Shown: piece after piece, positions 8,825 to 16,476 of the stretch
Numbering within the stretch: the first letter of the stretch is position 1
How the letters are laid out: every line of letters begins with the position of its first letter
NCBI GenBank assembly: GCA_910577655.1
Contig: CAJTOW010000025.1
Coordinates: 1-37,931 of the forward strand
Reading direction: 5' to 3'
DNA: 37,931 bases
Source: an uncultured Lachnospiraceae bacterium
GTDB taxonomy: Bacteria > Bacillota > Clostridia > Lachnospirales > Lachnospiraceae
Notes under the pieces: generated by a model
Database searches by the model: none
What the model was told of the DNA's origin: nothing
What the model saw: only the letters and a program-made list of their open reading frames with translations
Program-made: the position numbers and the translations under genes

Positions 8825-9076
8825 CTACCAGTACATCTCCCGTTTCCAGATTTTCCTGCCCTGGCAGAACAATTGCAAATACTCTATCTTCTGGCCAACG
8901 GACTGGGCGATCACCTTTGCCCGGGCATCTGGCATATAAACATCCAGTACATACTCTATTTTTCCGGAATCACCGTCCACTTTAACCATTGCCACATCCA
9001 GATCCTTATGTTTCAGAACATACAAGTCACTTTTTATCAGAAAATGATTTCCTGTAGTTATGTTCATTCTTTTCAT
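8825..9076 (-). CDS. Small protein of unknown function, 83 residues
   Basis: The start chosen is the ATG at 9076, which has AAGGAG eight bases upstream (9090-9085). A longer open frame runs to 9322 but would translate through the palindromic repeat at 9145-9175, so it is rejected. The product is soluble, with a pattern (YVLKHKDLDVAMVKVDGDSG) that weakly recalls the small N-terminal module accompanying clostridial HipA-type kinases. This likeness is from memory and may be wrong; no kinase gene is nearby. It is followed after ten bases by the 105-residue unknown, with which it should be co-expressed. Confidence 0.6.
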   Translation of the reverse strand: MKRMNITTGNHFLIKSDLYVLKHKDLDVAMVKVDGDSGKIEYVLDVYMPDARAKVIAQSVGQKIEYLQLFCQGRKIWKREMYW

Positions 9077-9144
9077 CCCTGCGGCTCCTTGTCCTTTTCC
9101 TAAATTATATCCTGTTTTTCTATATTCTTCCACATTATTTTTTT

Positions 9145-9175
9145 GTAACAGTTCAAGGGGTATCTGAACTGTTAC
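9145..9175 (-). repeat. Class A dispersed palindromic repeat, most complete copy
   Basis: Perfect 11-bp arms (GTAACAGTTCA at 9145-9155, TGAACTGTTAC at 9165-9175) around a 9-nt loop; on the minus strand the loop is GATACCCCT. It lies in the 5' region of the 83-residue gene and upstream of the divergent pncB promoter. Confidence 0.85.
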
Positions 9176-9215
9176 TTTTTGTTTAAAGCTGTTCGTTATT
9201 TTTTTATCAATGTGA

Positions 9216-9244
9216 TTGTGTTTTTCCTTCATGAATGGTATACT
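9216..9244 (+). promoter_or_regulatory. Promoter of pncB
   Basis: TTGTGT (9216-9221), 17-nt spacer, TATACT (9239-9244). The -35 is imperfect. The expected start is near 9251, giving a short leader of about 58 nt. Confidence 0.6.
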
Positions 9245-9256
9245 ACTGAAAAATTT

Positions 9257-9284
9257 GAATGCCGCAGCTGATTTGCCGGCATTC
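9257..9284 (+). promoter_or_regulatory. Hairpin in the pncB leader
   Basis: An 8-bp inverted repeat GAATGCCG/CGGCATTC around a 12-nt loop, immediately upstream of the pncB ribosome site (9294-9301). It could be an operator or an RNA hairpin affecting translation; the sequence does not decide. Confidence 0.4.
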
Positions 9285-9308
9285 CAGCAGATGAAAAGGA
9301 GTATTACC

Positions 9309-10769
9309 ATGGGAGGACGCAATCTTACGTTACTTACAGATCTTTATGAACTGACAATGATGCAGGGTTACTTTAAGGAAAAGGATGCCAATGAAACCGT
9401 AATATTTGACGCGTTTTACCGCAGCAATCCCAACAATGCAGGGTACGCGGTCTGTGCCGGACTGGACCAGGTTATCGAGTACATCAAAAATCTGCATTTT
9501 GAGCAGGACGATGTAGATTATCTGCGGTCCACCGGACTGTTCGGTGAGGATTTTCTGGAATATCTCAGCCAGTTCCGGTTCTCCGGTGACATCTATGCCA
9601 TCCCGGAGGGAACCGTCATCTTCCCCCGGGAGCCTCTGGTGAAGGTGATCGCTCCCATCATGGAGGCCCAGCTCATCGAAACCGCACTTTTGAATATCAT
9701 CAACCACCAGTCCCTGATCGCCACCAAGGCGGCCCGTGTGGTCTATGCCGCCCAGGGAGACGGGGTCATGGAATTCGGGCTGCGTCGGGCCCAGGGGCCG
9801 GACGCGGGGATCTACGGCGCGCGCGCTGCCATGATCGGCGGCTGCATCGGAACTTCCAACGTACTCTGCGGCAAGATGTTCGATGTTCCGGTAAAGGGAA
9901 CCCACGCCCACAGCTGGATCATGAGCTTCCCCGATGAACTGACCGCCTTCCGCACCTATGCCAGACTGTATCCCACAGCCTGCATCCTTCTGGTGGATAC
10001 TTATGACACCCTGGAATCTGGCGTCCCCCACGCCATCCAGGTCTTTAAGGAGATGCGTGAAGCGGGGATTCCCCTGACCTTCTACGGCATCCGCTTAGAC
10101 AGCGGAGACCTGGCTTACCTGTCCAAAAAAGCCAAAAAGATGCTGGATGAGGCAGGATTTCCGGATGCGGTCATCTCCGCCTCCAATGACCTGGATGAGA
10201 CTCTGATCTCTTCCTTAAAGCTCCAGGGCGCCACCATCAATTCCTGGGGTGTGGGCACCAACTTAATCACCTCCAAGGACTGCCCCTCCTTCGGCGGAGT
10301 CTACAAGCTGGCTGCCATCCAGGACAAAAAGACCAGGGAATTCATCCCCAAGATCAAGCTTTCGGAGAATGCGGAGAAGATCACCAACCCCGGCAACAAG
10401 AAGATCCTGCGGATCTACGAGAAGGCCACTGGCAAGATTATTGCAGACCTGATCTGTCTGGAGCACGAGAAATATGATTCTTCCAATTCCCTCCTGCTCT
10501 TTGATCCCATTGAGACCTGGAAGAAGACCCACCTGGCCCCTGGCAGCTACACCATCCGGGAGCTGATGGTTCCGGTCTTCAAAAACGGAGAATGCGTATA
10601 CCAGTCTCCCAGAGTCATGGATATCAGGGAATACTGCAGAAAAGAGCTTGGCACCCTCTGGGAAGAGTCCCTGCGCCTGGAATTCCCCCACAGAGTCCAT
10701 GTGGATCTGTCCAATGAGCTGTGGCACGTGAAGAACCAGCTTCTGGACAGCTATCATTTTGAAGAGTAA
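9309..10769 (+). CDS. pncB: Nicotinate phosphoribosyltransferase
   Basis: A 486-residue enzyme of NAD salvage (Preiss-Handler route), which makes nicotinate mononucleotide from nicotinate and PRPP with ATP hydrolysis. The family motifs LTDLYELTMMQGYF at the N-terminus, GTHAHSW (His199 and His201), YGIRLDSGDL and the GVGTNLI phosphate loop are all present, and the length fits Firmicute members. The start is ATG at 9309 with AAAAGGAG seven bases upstream; the open frame begins 31 codons earlier but has no ribosome site there. It is transcribed alone and divergently from the small unknown pair, with a hairpin in its short leader. Confidence 0.95.
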   Translation: MGGRNLTLLTDLYELTMMQGYFKEKDANETVIFDAFYRSNPNNAGYAVCAGLDQVIEYIKNLHFEQDDVDYLRSTGLFGEDFLEYLSQFRFSGDIYAIPEGTVIFPREPLVKVIAPIMEAQLIETALLNIINHQSLIATKAARVVYAAQGDGVMEFGLRRAQGPDAGIYGARAAMIGGCIGTSNVLCGKMFDVPVKGTHAHSWIMSFPDELTAFRTYARLYPTACILLVDTYDTLESGVPHAIQVFKEMREAGIPLTFYGIRLDSGDLAYLSKKAKKMLDEAGFPDAVISASNDLDETLISSLKLQGATINSWGVGTNLITSKDCPSFGGVYKLAAIQDKKTREFIPKIKLSENAEKITNPGNKKILRIYEKATGKIIADLICLEHEKYDSSNSLLLFDPIETWKKTHLAPGSYTIRELMVPVFKNGECVYQSPRVMDIREYCRKELGTLWEESLRLEFPHRVHVDLSNELWHVKNQLLDSYHFEE

Positions 10770-11021
10770 GAAGTATTAGAGCGTGTTTCAGAAGGGACCG
10801 CCGCCCAGGCTGCATGATAGAATCGTTCTTGTTCACGATTTCTTTACAATTATTTCACATTTATGCTAAACTTCTTTCATAATTAGGGGATATACTTTAA
10901 CCATACAAAGAAGCCAACTACATTTGATAAATTTTTTTCATAATCGCCGGCAGCTGAATTGCAGCTGCCGGCTCCTCCCTTTTATAAGGATATACTCCCG
11001 TGATCTCCCCCCAGAGTGCAT
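10770..11021. other. Intergenic gap between convergent genes
   Basis: An AT-rich stretch with no gene. It contains a weak 6-bp hairpin (AATCGT/ACGATT, 10821-10840) followed by TCTTTAC just after pncB, and the strong hairpin at 10946-10972 described separately. Nothing else is supported. Confidence 0.5.
10946..10972. terminator. Hairpin between convergent pncB and HAD gene
   Basis: A perfect 11-bp stem GCCGGCAGCTG/CAGCTGCCGGC with loop AATTG. On the plus strand it is followed by TCCTCCCTTTT, a modest U-tract. It most likely ends pncB transcription and may also act on the opposite strand. Confidence 0.6.
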
Positions 11022-11858
11022 TCAGATAAGTTCCATTCTTTTCAATTCATGGTAAACACCATCACGTTCCACGCTTTCACAGACCTTGTCCGCGATTTCT
11101 TTCAGCTCCCCGCAGGCATTGCCCATGGCCACTGCCGTACCTGCACATGCAAGCATCTGCTGGTCATTCATACTGTCTCCAAATGCCACTGTGTCAGACA
11201 GATCTGCTCCATAATAAGCACAGACACGTTCCATGCCTTCTCCCTTATCCATGCCCTTGCGGATCAGCTCTCCATTGAAGGAAACCGCGTCCGGAGCATA
11301 AGGGTGGATCACGTAGTTGAACCGGTCTTCCAGCAGGGGTTTTGTCTTCTCTATATCCTGCAGATCCATACAGATAAAGCATACTTTATAGGCTCCCTGC
11401 CTCGCATACTTTGCGTAAGGCTGGATGCCGATCCCCGTCTCCAGTTCCTTTTTCATCCGGATCAGCTCCGAATTGTTCTTATTGGGAACCGCTTTTCTCA
11501 CCAGCTCCTCCATTTCCATATCCATGTACATGCCATGGGGATCTTCGATCCGGCAGTAAACGCCAAACCGGTGAAGGATATCCATACATTCCTGTACCCC
11601 TTCTTCCGGAAGGAGACTGTCCAGGATCACTTCTCCCTCTACCTCAATATGGCTTCCGGCGCTTGCGACCACGCCGTCAAATCCTGCCTCCAGGATATCC
11701 TGACTGATAAGCGGCATATTGCGCCCGGTACAAAGCAGCACCTTATGTCCATTCTCCCGTGCCTTCCTGACTGCTTCCACAGCCAGAGGCGTCGGCTTCT
11801 CCAATGGGACAGTGAATGTCCCGTCAATATCCAAAAATATAATCTTTCTGTTTTCCAT
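11022..11858 (-). CDS. HAD-superfamily phosphatase, Cof type
   Basis: A 278-residue haloacid-dehalogenase phosphatase of the Cof/IIB type. Motif I is DIDGT (Asp10 nucleophile, Asp12 acid/base), motif II LLCTGR, and the C-terminal motif IV is GDSMND, with a cap domain in between (about residues 85-200). Such enzymes dephosphorylate sugar phosphates or similar small metabolites in the cytoplasm; substrate cannot be told from sequence. The start is ATG with AGGAG eight bases upstream. It begins 19 bp after the stop of the truncated PTS gene, so it belongs to the same transcript; the remaining partners of that operon are damaged. Confidence 0.88.
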   Translation of the reverse strand: MENRKIIFLDIDGTFTVPLEKPTPLAVEAVRKARENGHKVLLCTGRNMPLISQDILEAGFDGVVASAGSHIEVEGEVILDSLLPEEGVQECMDILHRFGVYCRIEDPHGMYMDMEMEELVRKAVPNKNNSELIRMKKELETGIGIQPYAKYARQGAYKVCFICMDLQDIEKTKPLLEDRFNYVIHPYAPDAVSFNGELIRKGMDKGEGMERVCAYYGADLSDTVAFGDSMNDQQMLACAGTAVAMGNACGELKEIADKVCESVERDGVYHELKRMELI

Positions 11859-11877
11859 AGCTGATCTCCTGTTCCTG

Positions 11878-13080
11878 TCAGAGTTTCAGATTCACACCAA
11901 ACATGGCCGGTTCCGTAATCCCCAGCAGGGCCGAGACACCGGACGTTGCCGCAATGCTTTTCATCTTTTTATCCCTTGTGCGGAGCATGGCACAGAGGGT
12001 AGCGCCGCCCTGGGCCACATTGTTGCAGGATGCAATGGCCAGCAGGAAGGAATCGCTTGCAGCGATCAGTTGGATCTCCACCGGAAGCAGGCTGTGGTGC
12101 ATCCCCGTCATAGTAAGGGGTGAATAGATAAATCCAAAGATCATGCCGCCGATAATACCCAGGCTGTCATGCAGCCATACAATTCCGCCTGTAAGCAGAT
12201 CACCTGCGGTCCTCATGATCCCGCCTACTACCGTAAACGTGATGAACCCGGTAACCAGTACCGTAAGCAGCGGTGTCAGAAGGTTATCCAGAACCTCCGG
12301 AATCACCTTATGGAGCTTCTTTTCCACAAAGGCCAGAATAAAGGATGCTGCCAGCACCGGAAGGACCGTCCCCTGGTATCCTACCTTTTCAATACTCAGT
12401 CCCAGGATATTCCACACAGGAATCGTGCCTTCTGTCACTGCGGTACCATAACCATAGGCATTCAAAAGATCTCCCGACACCATGATCATACCCATGACCG
12501 CGCCAAGATATGGGTTTCCCCCAAACAGCTTTGTGGCGGAAAAACCGATCAGGATCGGCAGAAATGCATAGGCGGCACTGGCAAAGGTATTGATCATGGC
12601 CGCAATGTCCGCCAGAGCCGGATATGCTTCCACCAGAGACTGCTCCGGGAAGAACAGCCCGCCTGCTGTCAGCACATTGTTAAGTCCCATCATCAGACCA
12701 CTGGCAACCAGTGCGGGAATCAGCGGCACGAAAACATCCGATAAGGTCTTTACAAGCTTCTGAACAAGATTCATCTTCTGGGCAGCGGCCTGCTTGACTT
12801 CGCTTTTGGTTGCCTCTGAAATACCGCCCGCCTCTATGAAACGCTTGTACACTTCATCCACGGTACCGCTGCCGATGATGATCTGGAACTGTCCGCCATT
12901 GGCAAACTGCCCTTTCACCAGATCCACCTTGAGGATCTCATTTACATTGGCCTTGGCCTCATCCTTTAGAACCAGACGGAGTCTGGTTGCGCAGTGGGCC
13001 GCGCTGATGATGTTCTCCTTTCCTCCCACCAGCGCCAGAATCTGTTCTGCCGACGCCTGATAACGCTCTTCCTTGGTCAT
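11878..13080 (-). CDS. PTS EIIBC, glucose/glucoside family, C-terminally truncated
   Basis: A 400-residue PTS permease. The EIIB domain covers residues 1-85, with its phosphorylated cysteine at Cys30 in HCATRLR. An EIIC membrane domain starts near 110. The protein ends at ITEPAMFGVNLKL, the point where relatives (TreB-type proteins, and the intact EIIBC at 36166-37569 in this window) continue for roughly 70-80 residues and the last membrane segments. The bases after the stop belong to the HAD gene's ribosome site and do not encode the missing part in any frame, so this looks like a deletion and not a point mutation. There is no EIIA domain. The ATG overlaps the stop of the alpha-galactosidase remnant (ATGA). 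Probably non-functional or altered. Confidence 0.85.
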   Translation of the reverse strand: MTKEERYQASAEQILALVGGKENIISAAHCATRLRLVLKDEAKANVNEILKVDLVKGQFANGGQFQIIIGSGTVDEVYKRFIEAGGISEATKSEVKQAAAQKMNLVQKLVKTLSDVFVPLIPALVASGLMMGLNNVLTAGGLFFPEQSLVEAYPALADIAAMINTFASAAYAFLPILIGFSATKLFGGNPYLGAVMGMIMVSGDLLNAYGYGTAVTEGTIPVWNILGLSIEKVGYQGTVLPVLAASFILAFVEKKLHKVIPEVLDNLLTPLLTVLVTGFITFTVVGGIMRTAGDLLTGGIVWLHDSLGIIGGMIFGFIYSPLTMTGMHHSLLPVEIQLIAASDSFLLAIASCNNVAQGGATLCAMLRTRDKKMKSIAATSGVSALLGITEPAMFGVNLKL

Positions 13081-13400
13081 TTTGTTTCTTCCTCCTTTTC
13101 TTTTTGAAATACATATATATGACTGACAAAATCACCGTTTACCCAGGGAAGGGTAATACCGGCATACATCAGTTCATCTCCCCCATAACATGCCCCCGTC
13201 TCTACAAGCCGGTAAACGCCCCTTTCTCCATGCGGTATATGAAACCCCACACCATATTTTCACCCCCACATAGGAGGATGATTCCCGATTAACCCACAGA
13301 TCAGCGCTTCATAGGAACGCAGCTTCCTCTGACCGGGCAAAAGCTCTGCAAGCAGACAATCTAAGCCGCTCCCTCTACATGAATTGCGCCCTTCAGCTTC
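13077..13400 (-). pseudogene. Remnant of an alpha-galactosidase gene (GH36-like C-terminus)
   Basis: On the minus strand the frame ending at TGA 13079-13077 encodes about 60 residues with the look of a GH36 C-terminal beta domain: YRLVETGACYGGDELMYAG, then ITLPWVNGDFVSHIYVF. An in-frame TGA at 13262-13260 interrupts it; about 46 more open codons precede that stop (to 13263-13400), then a TAA. A full GH36 enzyme has about 700 residues, so nearly all of the gene is missing. Its stop overlaps the PTS start as ATGA, the sign of a formerly coupled operon. The GH36 assignment is from remembered C-terminal patterns and is moderate; that the segment is a decayed coding sequence is better supported. 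Confidence 0.55.
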
Positions 13401-13441
13401 TTATCTTTTTTAAAAAAAGGCCGATGATTATAATATATAAT

Positions 13442-13503
13442 TGTGAACGTTTGGTGAACTATTATGGACTTCACATAGAAAATGTGTCATTGAAACGTTT
13501 TCA
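13442..13503. promoter_or_regulatory. Two ACGTT-centred operator-like sites (LacI/CcpA type)
   Basis: GTGAACGTTTGG (13443-13454) and the near-palindrome TGAAACGTTTTCA (13491-13503) both resemble LacI-family or catabolite-responsive elements. The second is one base shorter than the CRE consensus. They lie between the decayed sugar operon and the divergent coiled-coil gene, and the second overlaps the latter's -35. Confidence 0.4.
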
Positions 13504-13518
13504 GACATGTCCCATAAT
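13490..13518 (+). promoter_or_regulatory. Putative promoter of the coiled-coil gene
   Basis: TTGAAA (13490-13495), 17-nt spacer, CATAAT (13513-13518). The transcript would start at about 13525, inside the class B repeat, giving a leader of about 140 nt. Confidence 0.5.
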
Positions 13519-13520
13519 TC

Positions 13521-13587
13521 GTAACAGTTCAGACGGGCCATCTTCTTGCCCCCGAAAAGCGCCGGGGACAAGAAGCACCGGGCATCG
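13521..13587 (+). repeat. Class B dispersed hairpin repeat, most complete copy
   Basis: GTAACAGTTCAGA box (13521-13533), then GGGCCAT, then a 13-bp hairpin (CTTCTTGCCCCCG at 13542-13554 with CGGGGACAAGAAG at 13563-13575, one mismatch, loop AAAAGCGC), then CACCGGGCATCG. Copies at 140-206, 27290-27354 and 18122-18170. Confidence 0.75.
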
Positions 13588-13630
13588 CAGAGTATTACCA
13601 GCATTTTTCCACGCATCAGGATATCGAAAA

Positions 13631-13650
13631 GCGCAGGATGGATCCTGCGC
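13631..13650 (+). promoter_or_regulatory. Leader hairpin upstream of the coiled-coil gene
   Basis: A perfect 8-bp stem GCGCAGGA/TCCTGCGC with loop TGGA, ending two bases before the AAAGGGGG ribosome site. It may influence translation of the gene at 13668. Confidence 0.45.
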
Positions 13651-13667
13651 GAAAGGGGGATGTATCC

Positions 13668-14480
13668 ATGAAAGTTACGTCAAGAAACTGGCAGATGGCC
13701 CAGAGCAGCTATTACCGGCTGGCCAGCCAGGACCAGGTAAAAGACCAGGAACAACTAAAGGATCAGCAGCCAGGTGTGCAGGAAGAGCAGAAGGAGCTGC
13801 AAACTGCCACAGAAACCAGGCCAGGGATAACCGGAATACAAAAACAGGACAAAGACCAGTCCAGTGACCTGGATCTTCTGGTCAAATCCTTTGATGCCCA
13901 GTCCGCCGCCGGCTCTCCCACAAGCGGCAAGGTGAAGCCTTCTTCCAACTCCACATCCGGAAGCGGCATCGGGGAACTGGCAGCCCAGCTGGCCCAGGCC
14001 CAGACCAAGCTGGATGTGCAGCAGATCGCAGGCAAGGCCATGCGTGCCCTGGTGAATCTCCAGATGGCTGCCGCCATGAGCGAGGGCACTGACAAAAAGA
14101 AAGCCCAGCAGAACGTAGCCCGGATGAAGAAGCTGATCAAGCGGATCAACAAGAAGATGCAGCATCTGGCCAAGGAAGAGCAAATGGAGCTGAAGATCAA
14201 AAAAGCCGAGAAAAAGCAGGAGCTTAAAAAGGCTGAAGAACTGCAGAAGGAATTGAAAAAGAACCGGACCAAACGCCGCAGGGATGAGCGCAACTACGCA
14301 TCCAAGGAGCTTTCCAAAGACCGCCAGGAAGCCACCAATGAGATGGTCAACAGCCTGGGAGGGGGAGGTTCAGCCTCTTCTGCCCCAGTGGATCCGGCAG
14401 CAGCCGCTGCCAGCGGTGTACCGGCAATGTCGGGCGATATGATGTCTCTGGAGCCAGTATCCATTGATATCAGTGTGTAA
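13668..14480 (+). CDS. Unknown Gln/Lys-rich coiled-coil protein
   Basis: A 270-residue protein of no family I recognise. The N-terminus has a short conserved-looking segment (MKVTSRNWQMAQSSYYRLAS), then a Gln/Asp/Glu-rich linker to about residue 100. A helical region follows with heptad-like spacing and runs of Lys/Glu (about 115-225, strongly basic near NRTKRRRDER). The C-terminus is a Gly/Ser/Ala/Pro tail ending EPVSIDISV. There is no signal peptide or membrane segment. The start is ATG at 13668 with AAAGGGGG eight bases upstream; an in-frame ATG at 13638 lies in the leader hairpin and is rejected. It stands alone between a decayed sugar operon and the TRAP operon and ends at a strong two-way terminator. 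A structural or scaffold role is possible but is only a guess. Confidence 0.7.
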   Translation: MKVTSRNWQMAQSSYYRLASQDQVKDQEQLKDQQPGVQEEQKELQTATETRPGITGIQKQDKDQSSDLDLLVKSFDAQSAAGSPTSGKVKPSSNSTSGSGIGELAAQLAQAQTKLDVQQIAGKAMRALVNLQMAAAMSEGTDKKKAQQNVARMKKLIKRINKKMQHLAKEEQMELKIKKAEKKQELKKAEELQKELKKNRTKRRRDERNYASKELSKDRQEATNEMVNSLGGGGSASSAPVDPAAAAASGVPAMSGDMMSLEPVSIDISV

Positions 14481-14483
14481 AAA

Positions 14484-14514
14484 GCAACAGTGCAATGGGT
14501 GCCTGAACTGTTAT
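14484..14514 (-). repeat. Class A dispersed palindromic repeat
   Basis: On the minus strand: ATAACAGTTCAG, GCACCCATT, GCACTGTTGC. Both arms match the 9145 copy with a few substitutions and the loop keeps the CCC core. It begins four bases after the coiled-coil gene's stop codon. Confidence 0.65.
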
Positions 14515-14553
14515 ATGTAAAACATAAACCGCCCAATATCTATTTGGGAAAAC

Positions 14554-14598
14554 AAAATCCAGGCCGGAGATTTTCACCAAATCTCCGGCCTGGATTTT
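14554..14598. terminator. Bidirectional intrinsic terminator
   Basis: A perfect 20-bp inverted repeat (14554-14573 with 14579-14598, loop TCACC) with A- and T-runs at its ends. It ends the coiled-coil gene on the plus strand (followed by CTGTCCC) and the TRAP operon on the minus strand (followed by GTTTTCCC). Confidence 0.9.
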
Positions 14599-14692
14599 CT
14601 GTCCCGGCAGTTCTCATCCATCTGCATGGCCAGGGTATTGGTCATAGTATATCTTCACCATAGAACCGTCATACCCCCGCATCGTCCATTCC

Positions 14693-15952
14693 TTACATCA
14701 GCCCCGGCACCAGCATAGGCACATACAGAATCAGGAAGAACACCAGAACCAGTCCCAGCAGATACGGAATCACTGCCCGGGAGATCTTCTCAATAGGCAG
14801 ACCCGTGATACCCGAGGCCACAAATAAGTTGATGGCCACCGGAGGCGTGATCATACCGATGGCAATTCCCACCACAAACACGATTCCAAAATGTACCAGA
14901 CTGATGTCCATAGCCTTCACCAGAGGAAGGAACACCGGCGTCAGGATGATGATAGCCGAGGATGTCTCCATGAACACCCCTGCGATCAGGATGATCACCG
15001 CAATCAGGAACATAATAATGTATGGATTGGAGGACACATTCAGCACACCGCTTGCAATGGCCTCCGGGATCTTCCAGTTGGCCAGCACCCAGCCAAAGGG
15101 GCCGCTACAGGAGATGATGATCATGATAACCGCAGAGGTCTTGGCACTGCCCTTCATGATGGTGAACAGATCCTTCAATGTCATATCCCGGTATACGAAA
15201 AGGGATACCAGGATTGCGTAGATCACTGCCACATCTGCTGCCTCGGAAGGAGTGAAGTAACCGGAAAAGATACCGCCCAGGATGATCAGCGGCATCAGGA
15301 TCCCCCAGATGGCCCGGAAAAAGGTCTTGCCCACATTCTTTAAGGAGAAGGGAGCGCCCTTGGGATAGTTGTATTTCACTGCGTCCGACAATGAGATGGC
15401 AATCAGGATTGCCCCCATAAGGATACCTGGGATGAATCCGTTCTTAAACAAGGTGTTCACGCTTTGCTCCGCGATCACCGCATAGAGCACCATAGGTACG
15501 GACGGCGGGATGACCACGCCGATGGTACCGGCCGCTGCGATCAGTGCCGCGGACCTGGCCTTGTCATAGCCTCTCTTCTCCAGTTCCGGAATCAGGGTGG
15601 CCCCTACCGCAGCCGTAGTAGCTGCACCTGAACCGGAAATCGCCGCAAAAAACATGCCTGCCAATACGGATACGATAGACAGACCTCCTTTGATCATACC
15701 AAGAAGGGCCTCCGCGAACTCCACCAGCACCTTGGACACCTTGCCCTTGGCCATAAGGTCACCGGCAAAGATGAAGAACGGCACCGCAATCAGGGAGAAA
15801 GAATCTGCCGAGGTAAACATACGTTGGATGACCATGAGAAGCTGTACATCCCCCTTGACCAGCACTACCACGGAAGCGATCACGATGGAGAATGCTACGG
15901 GCACGCCAATAGCCAGCATCAAAATAAATGTACCAAACAGTAACGCAGCCAT
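14693..15952 (-). CDS. dctM: TRAP transporter large membrane subunit DctM
   Basis: A 419-residue membrane protein with about 11-12 hydrophobic segments, the ion-coupled transport subunit of a tripartite ATP-independent periplasmic-type carrier. Recognisable family features include GSGAATTAAVGATLIPEL, the GVVIPPSVPMVLYAV segment and GMITPPVAINLFVASG near the C-terminus. The start chosen is the ATG at 15952 with GGAGG nine bases upstream, one base beyond the dctQ stop, so translation is coupled; seven further upstream codons are not used. Last gene of the T-box-controlled dctPQM operon; a terminator follows. Confidence 0.95.
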   Translation of the reverse strand: MAALLFGTFILMLAIGVPVAFSIVIASVVVLVKGDVQLLMVIQRMFTSADSFSLIAVPFFIFAGDLMAKGKVSKVLVEFAEALLGMIKGGLSIVSVLAGMFFAAISGSGAATTAAVGATLIPELEKRGYDKARSAALIAAAGTIGVVIPPSVPMVLYAVIAEQSVNTLFKNGFIPGILMGAILIAISLSDAVKYNYPKGAPFSLKNVGKTFFRAIWGILMPLIILGGIFSGYFTPSEAADVAVIYAILVSLFVYRDMTLKDLFTIMKGSAKTSAVIMIIISCSGPFGWVLANWKIPEAIASGVLNVSSNPYIIMFLIAVIILIAGVFMETSSAIIILTPVFLPLVKAMDISLVHFGIVFVVGIAIGMITPPVAINLFVASGITGLPIEKISRAVIPYLLGLVLVFFLILYVPMLVPGLM

Positions 15953-15953
15953 G

Positions 15954-16448
15954 TCACGCTTCCTCCTTTCCAAGCAAATGCATCAGATTCTGGAGCACAG
16001 CATCCAGTGCATGCACGATCATGATCCCTGCTCCCAGGGGAATGCAGGTATAGACATATTTCATAGGCAGACGTATGGTGGCAGACAGCTGCTTGCCCTG
16101 CTTACCGAAATATTTGATTCCATAAAAAACGATCAGAGCAAACAACACAATACAGAGTGTATGGATCACAATCTGAAGCGCATCCTTCGCCTTCGCCGGA
16201 AGAAGATCCTGGAGGACTGTGATAGAGATATGTCCGGCATGCTTATACACGCAGCCGGCACCCAGAAGCGTACTCCAGATCAACAGATACCGGGTGACCT
16301 CCTCACTCCAGGAAAGGGAGGTGAAGAATACCCTGCACACAATCTGGGCTCCGGTCACGATCACCATGATCCCCAGCATCGCCACGATCACCACTTCCAT
16401 AGCCTTATCCAGAATGTCACTGAATTTATGAATACCTCGAATAATCAT
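15954..16448 (-). CDS. dctQ: TRAP transporter small membrane subunit DctQ
   Basis: A 164-residue protein with four hydrophobic segments (about 17-37, 50-66, 90-112 and 127-150), as expected of DctQ. The family's SWSEEVTRYLLIW motif lies after the first helix. It pairs with DctM in the membrane. It starts 28 bp after the dctP stop. Confidence 0.93.
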   Translation of the reverse strand: MIIRGIHKFSDILDKAMEVVIVAMLGIMVIVTGAQIVCRVFFTSLSWSEEVTRYLLIWSTLLGAGCVYKHAGHISITVLQDLLPAKAKDALQIVIHTLCIVLFALIVFYGIKYFGKQGKQLSATIRLPMKYVYTCIPLGAGIMIVHALDAVLQNLMHLLGKEEA

Positions 16449-16476
16449 GAGTCTTCCAATCCCCTTTCATCCGAAA

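Noticed and set aside
9077..9322. N-terminal extension of the 83-residue gene.
   Set aside because: It would translate through the class A palindrome and lacks a ribosome site; the ATG at 9076 has a good one.
13104..13292. A 62-codon plus-strand frame opposite the alpha-galactosidase remnant.
   Set aside because: No ribosome site; the coding pattern lies on the minus strand.
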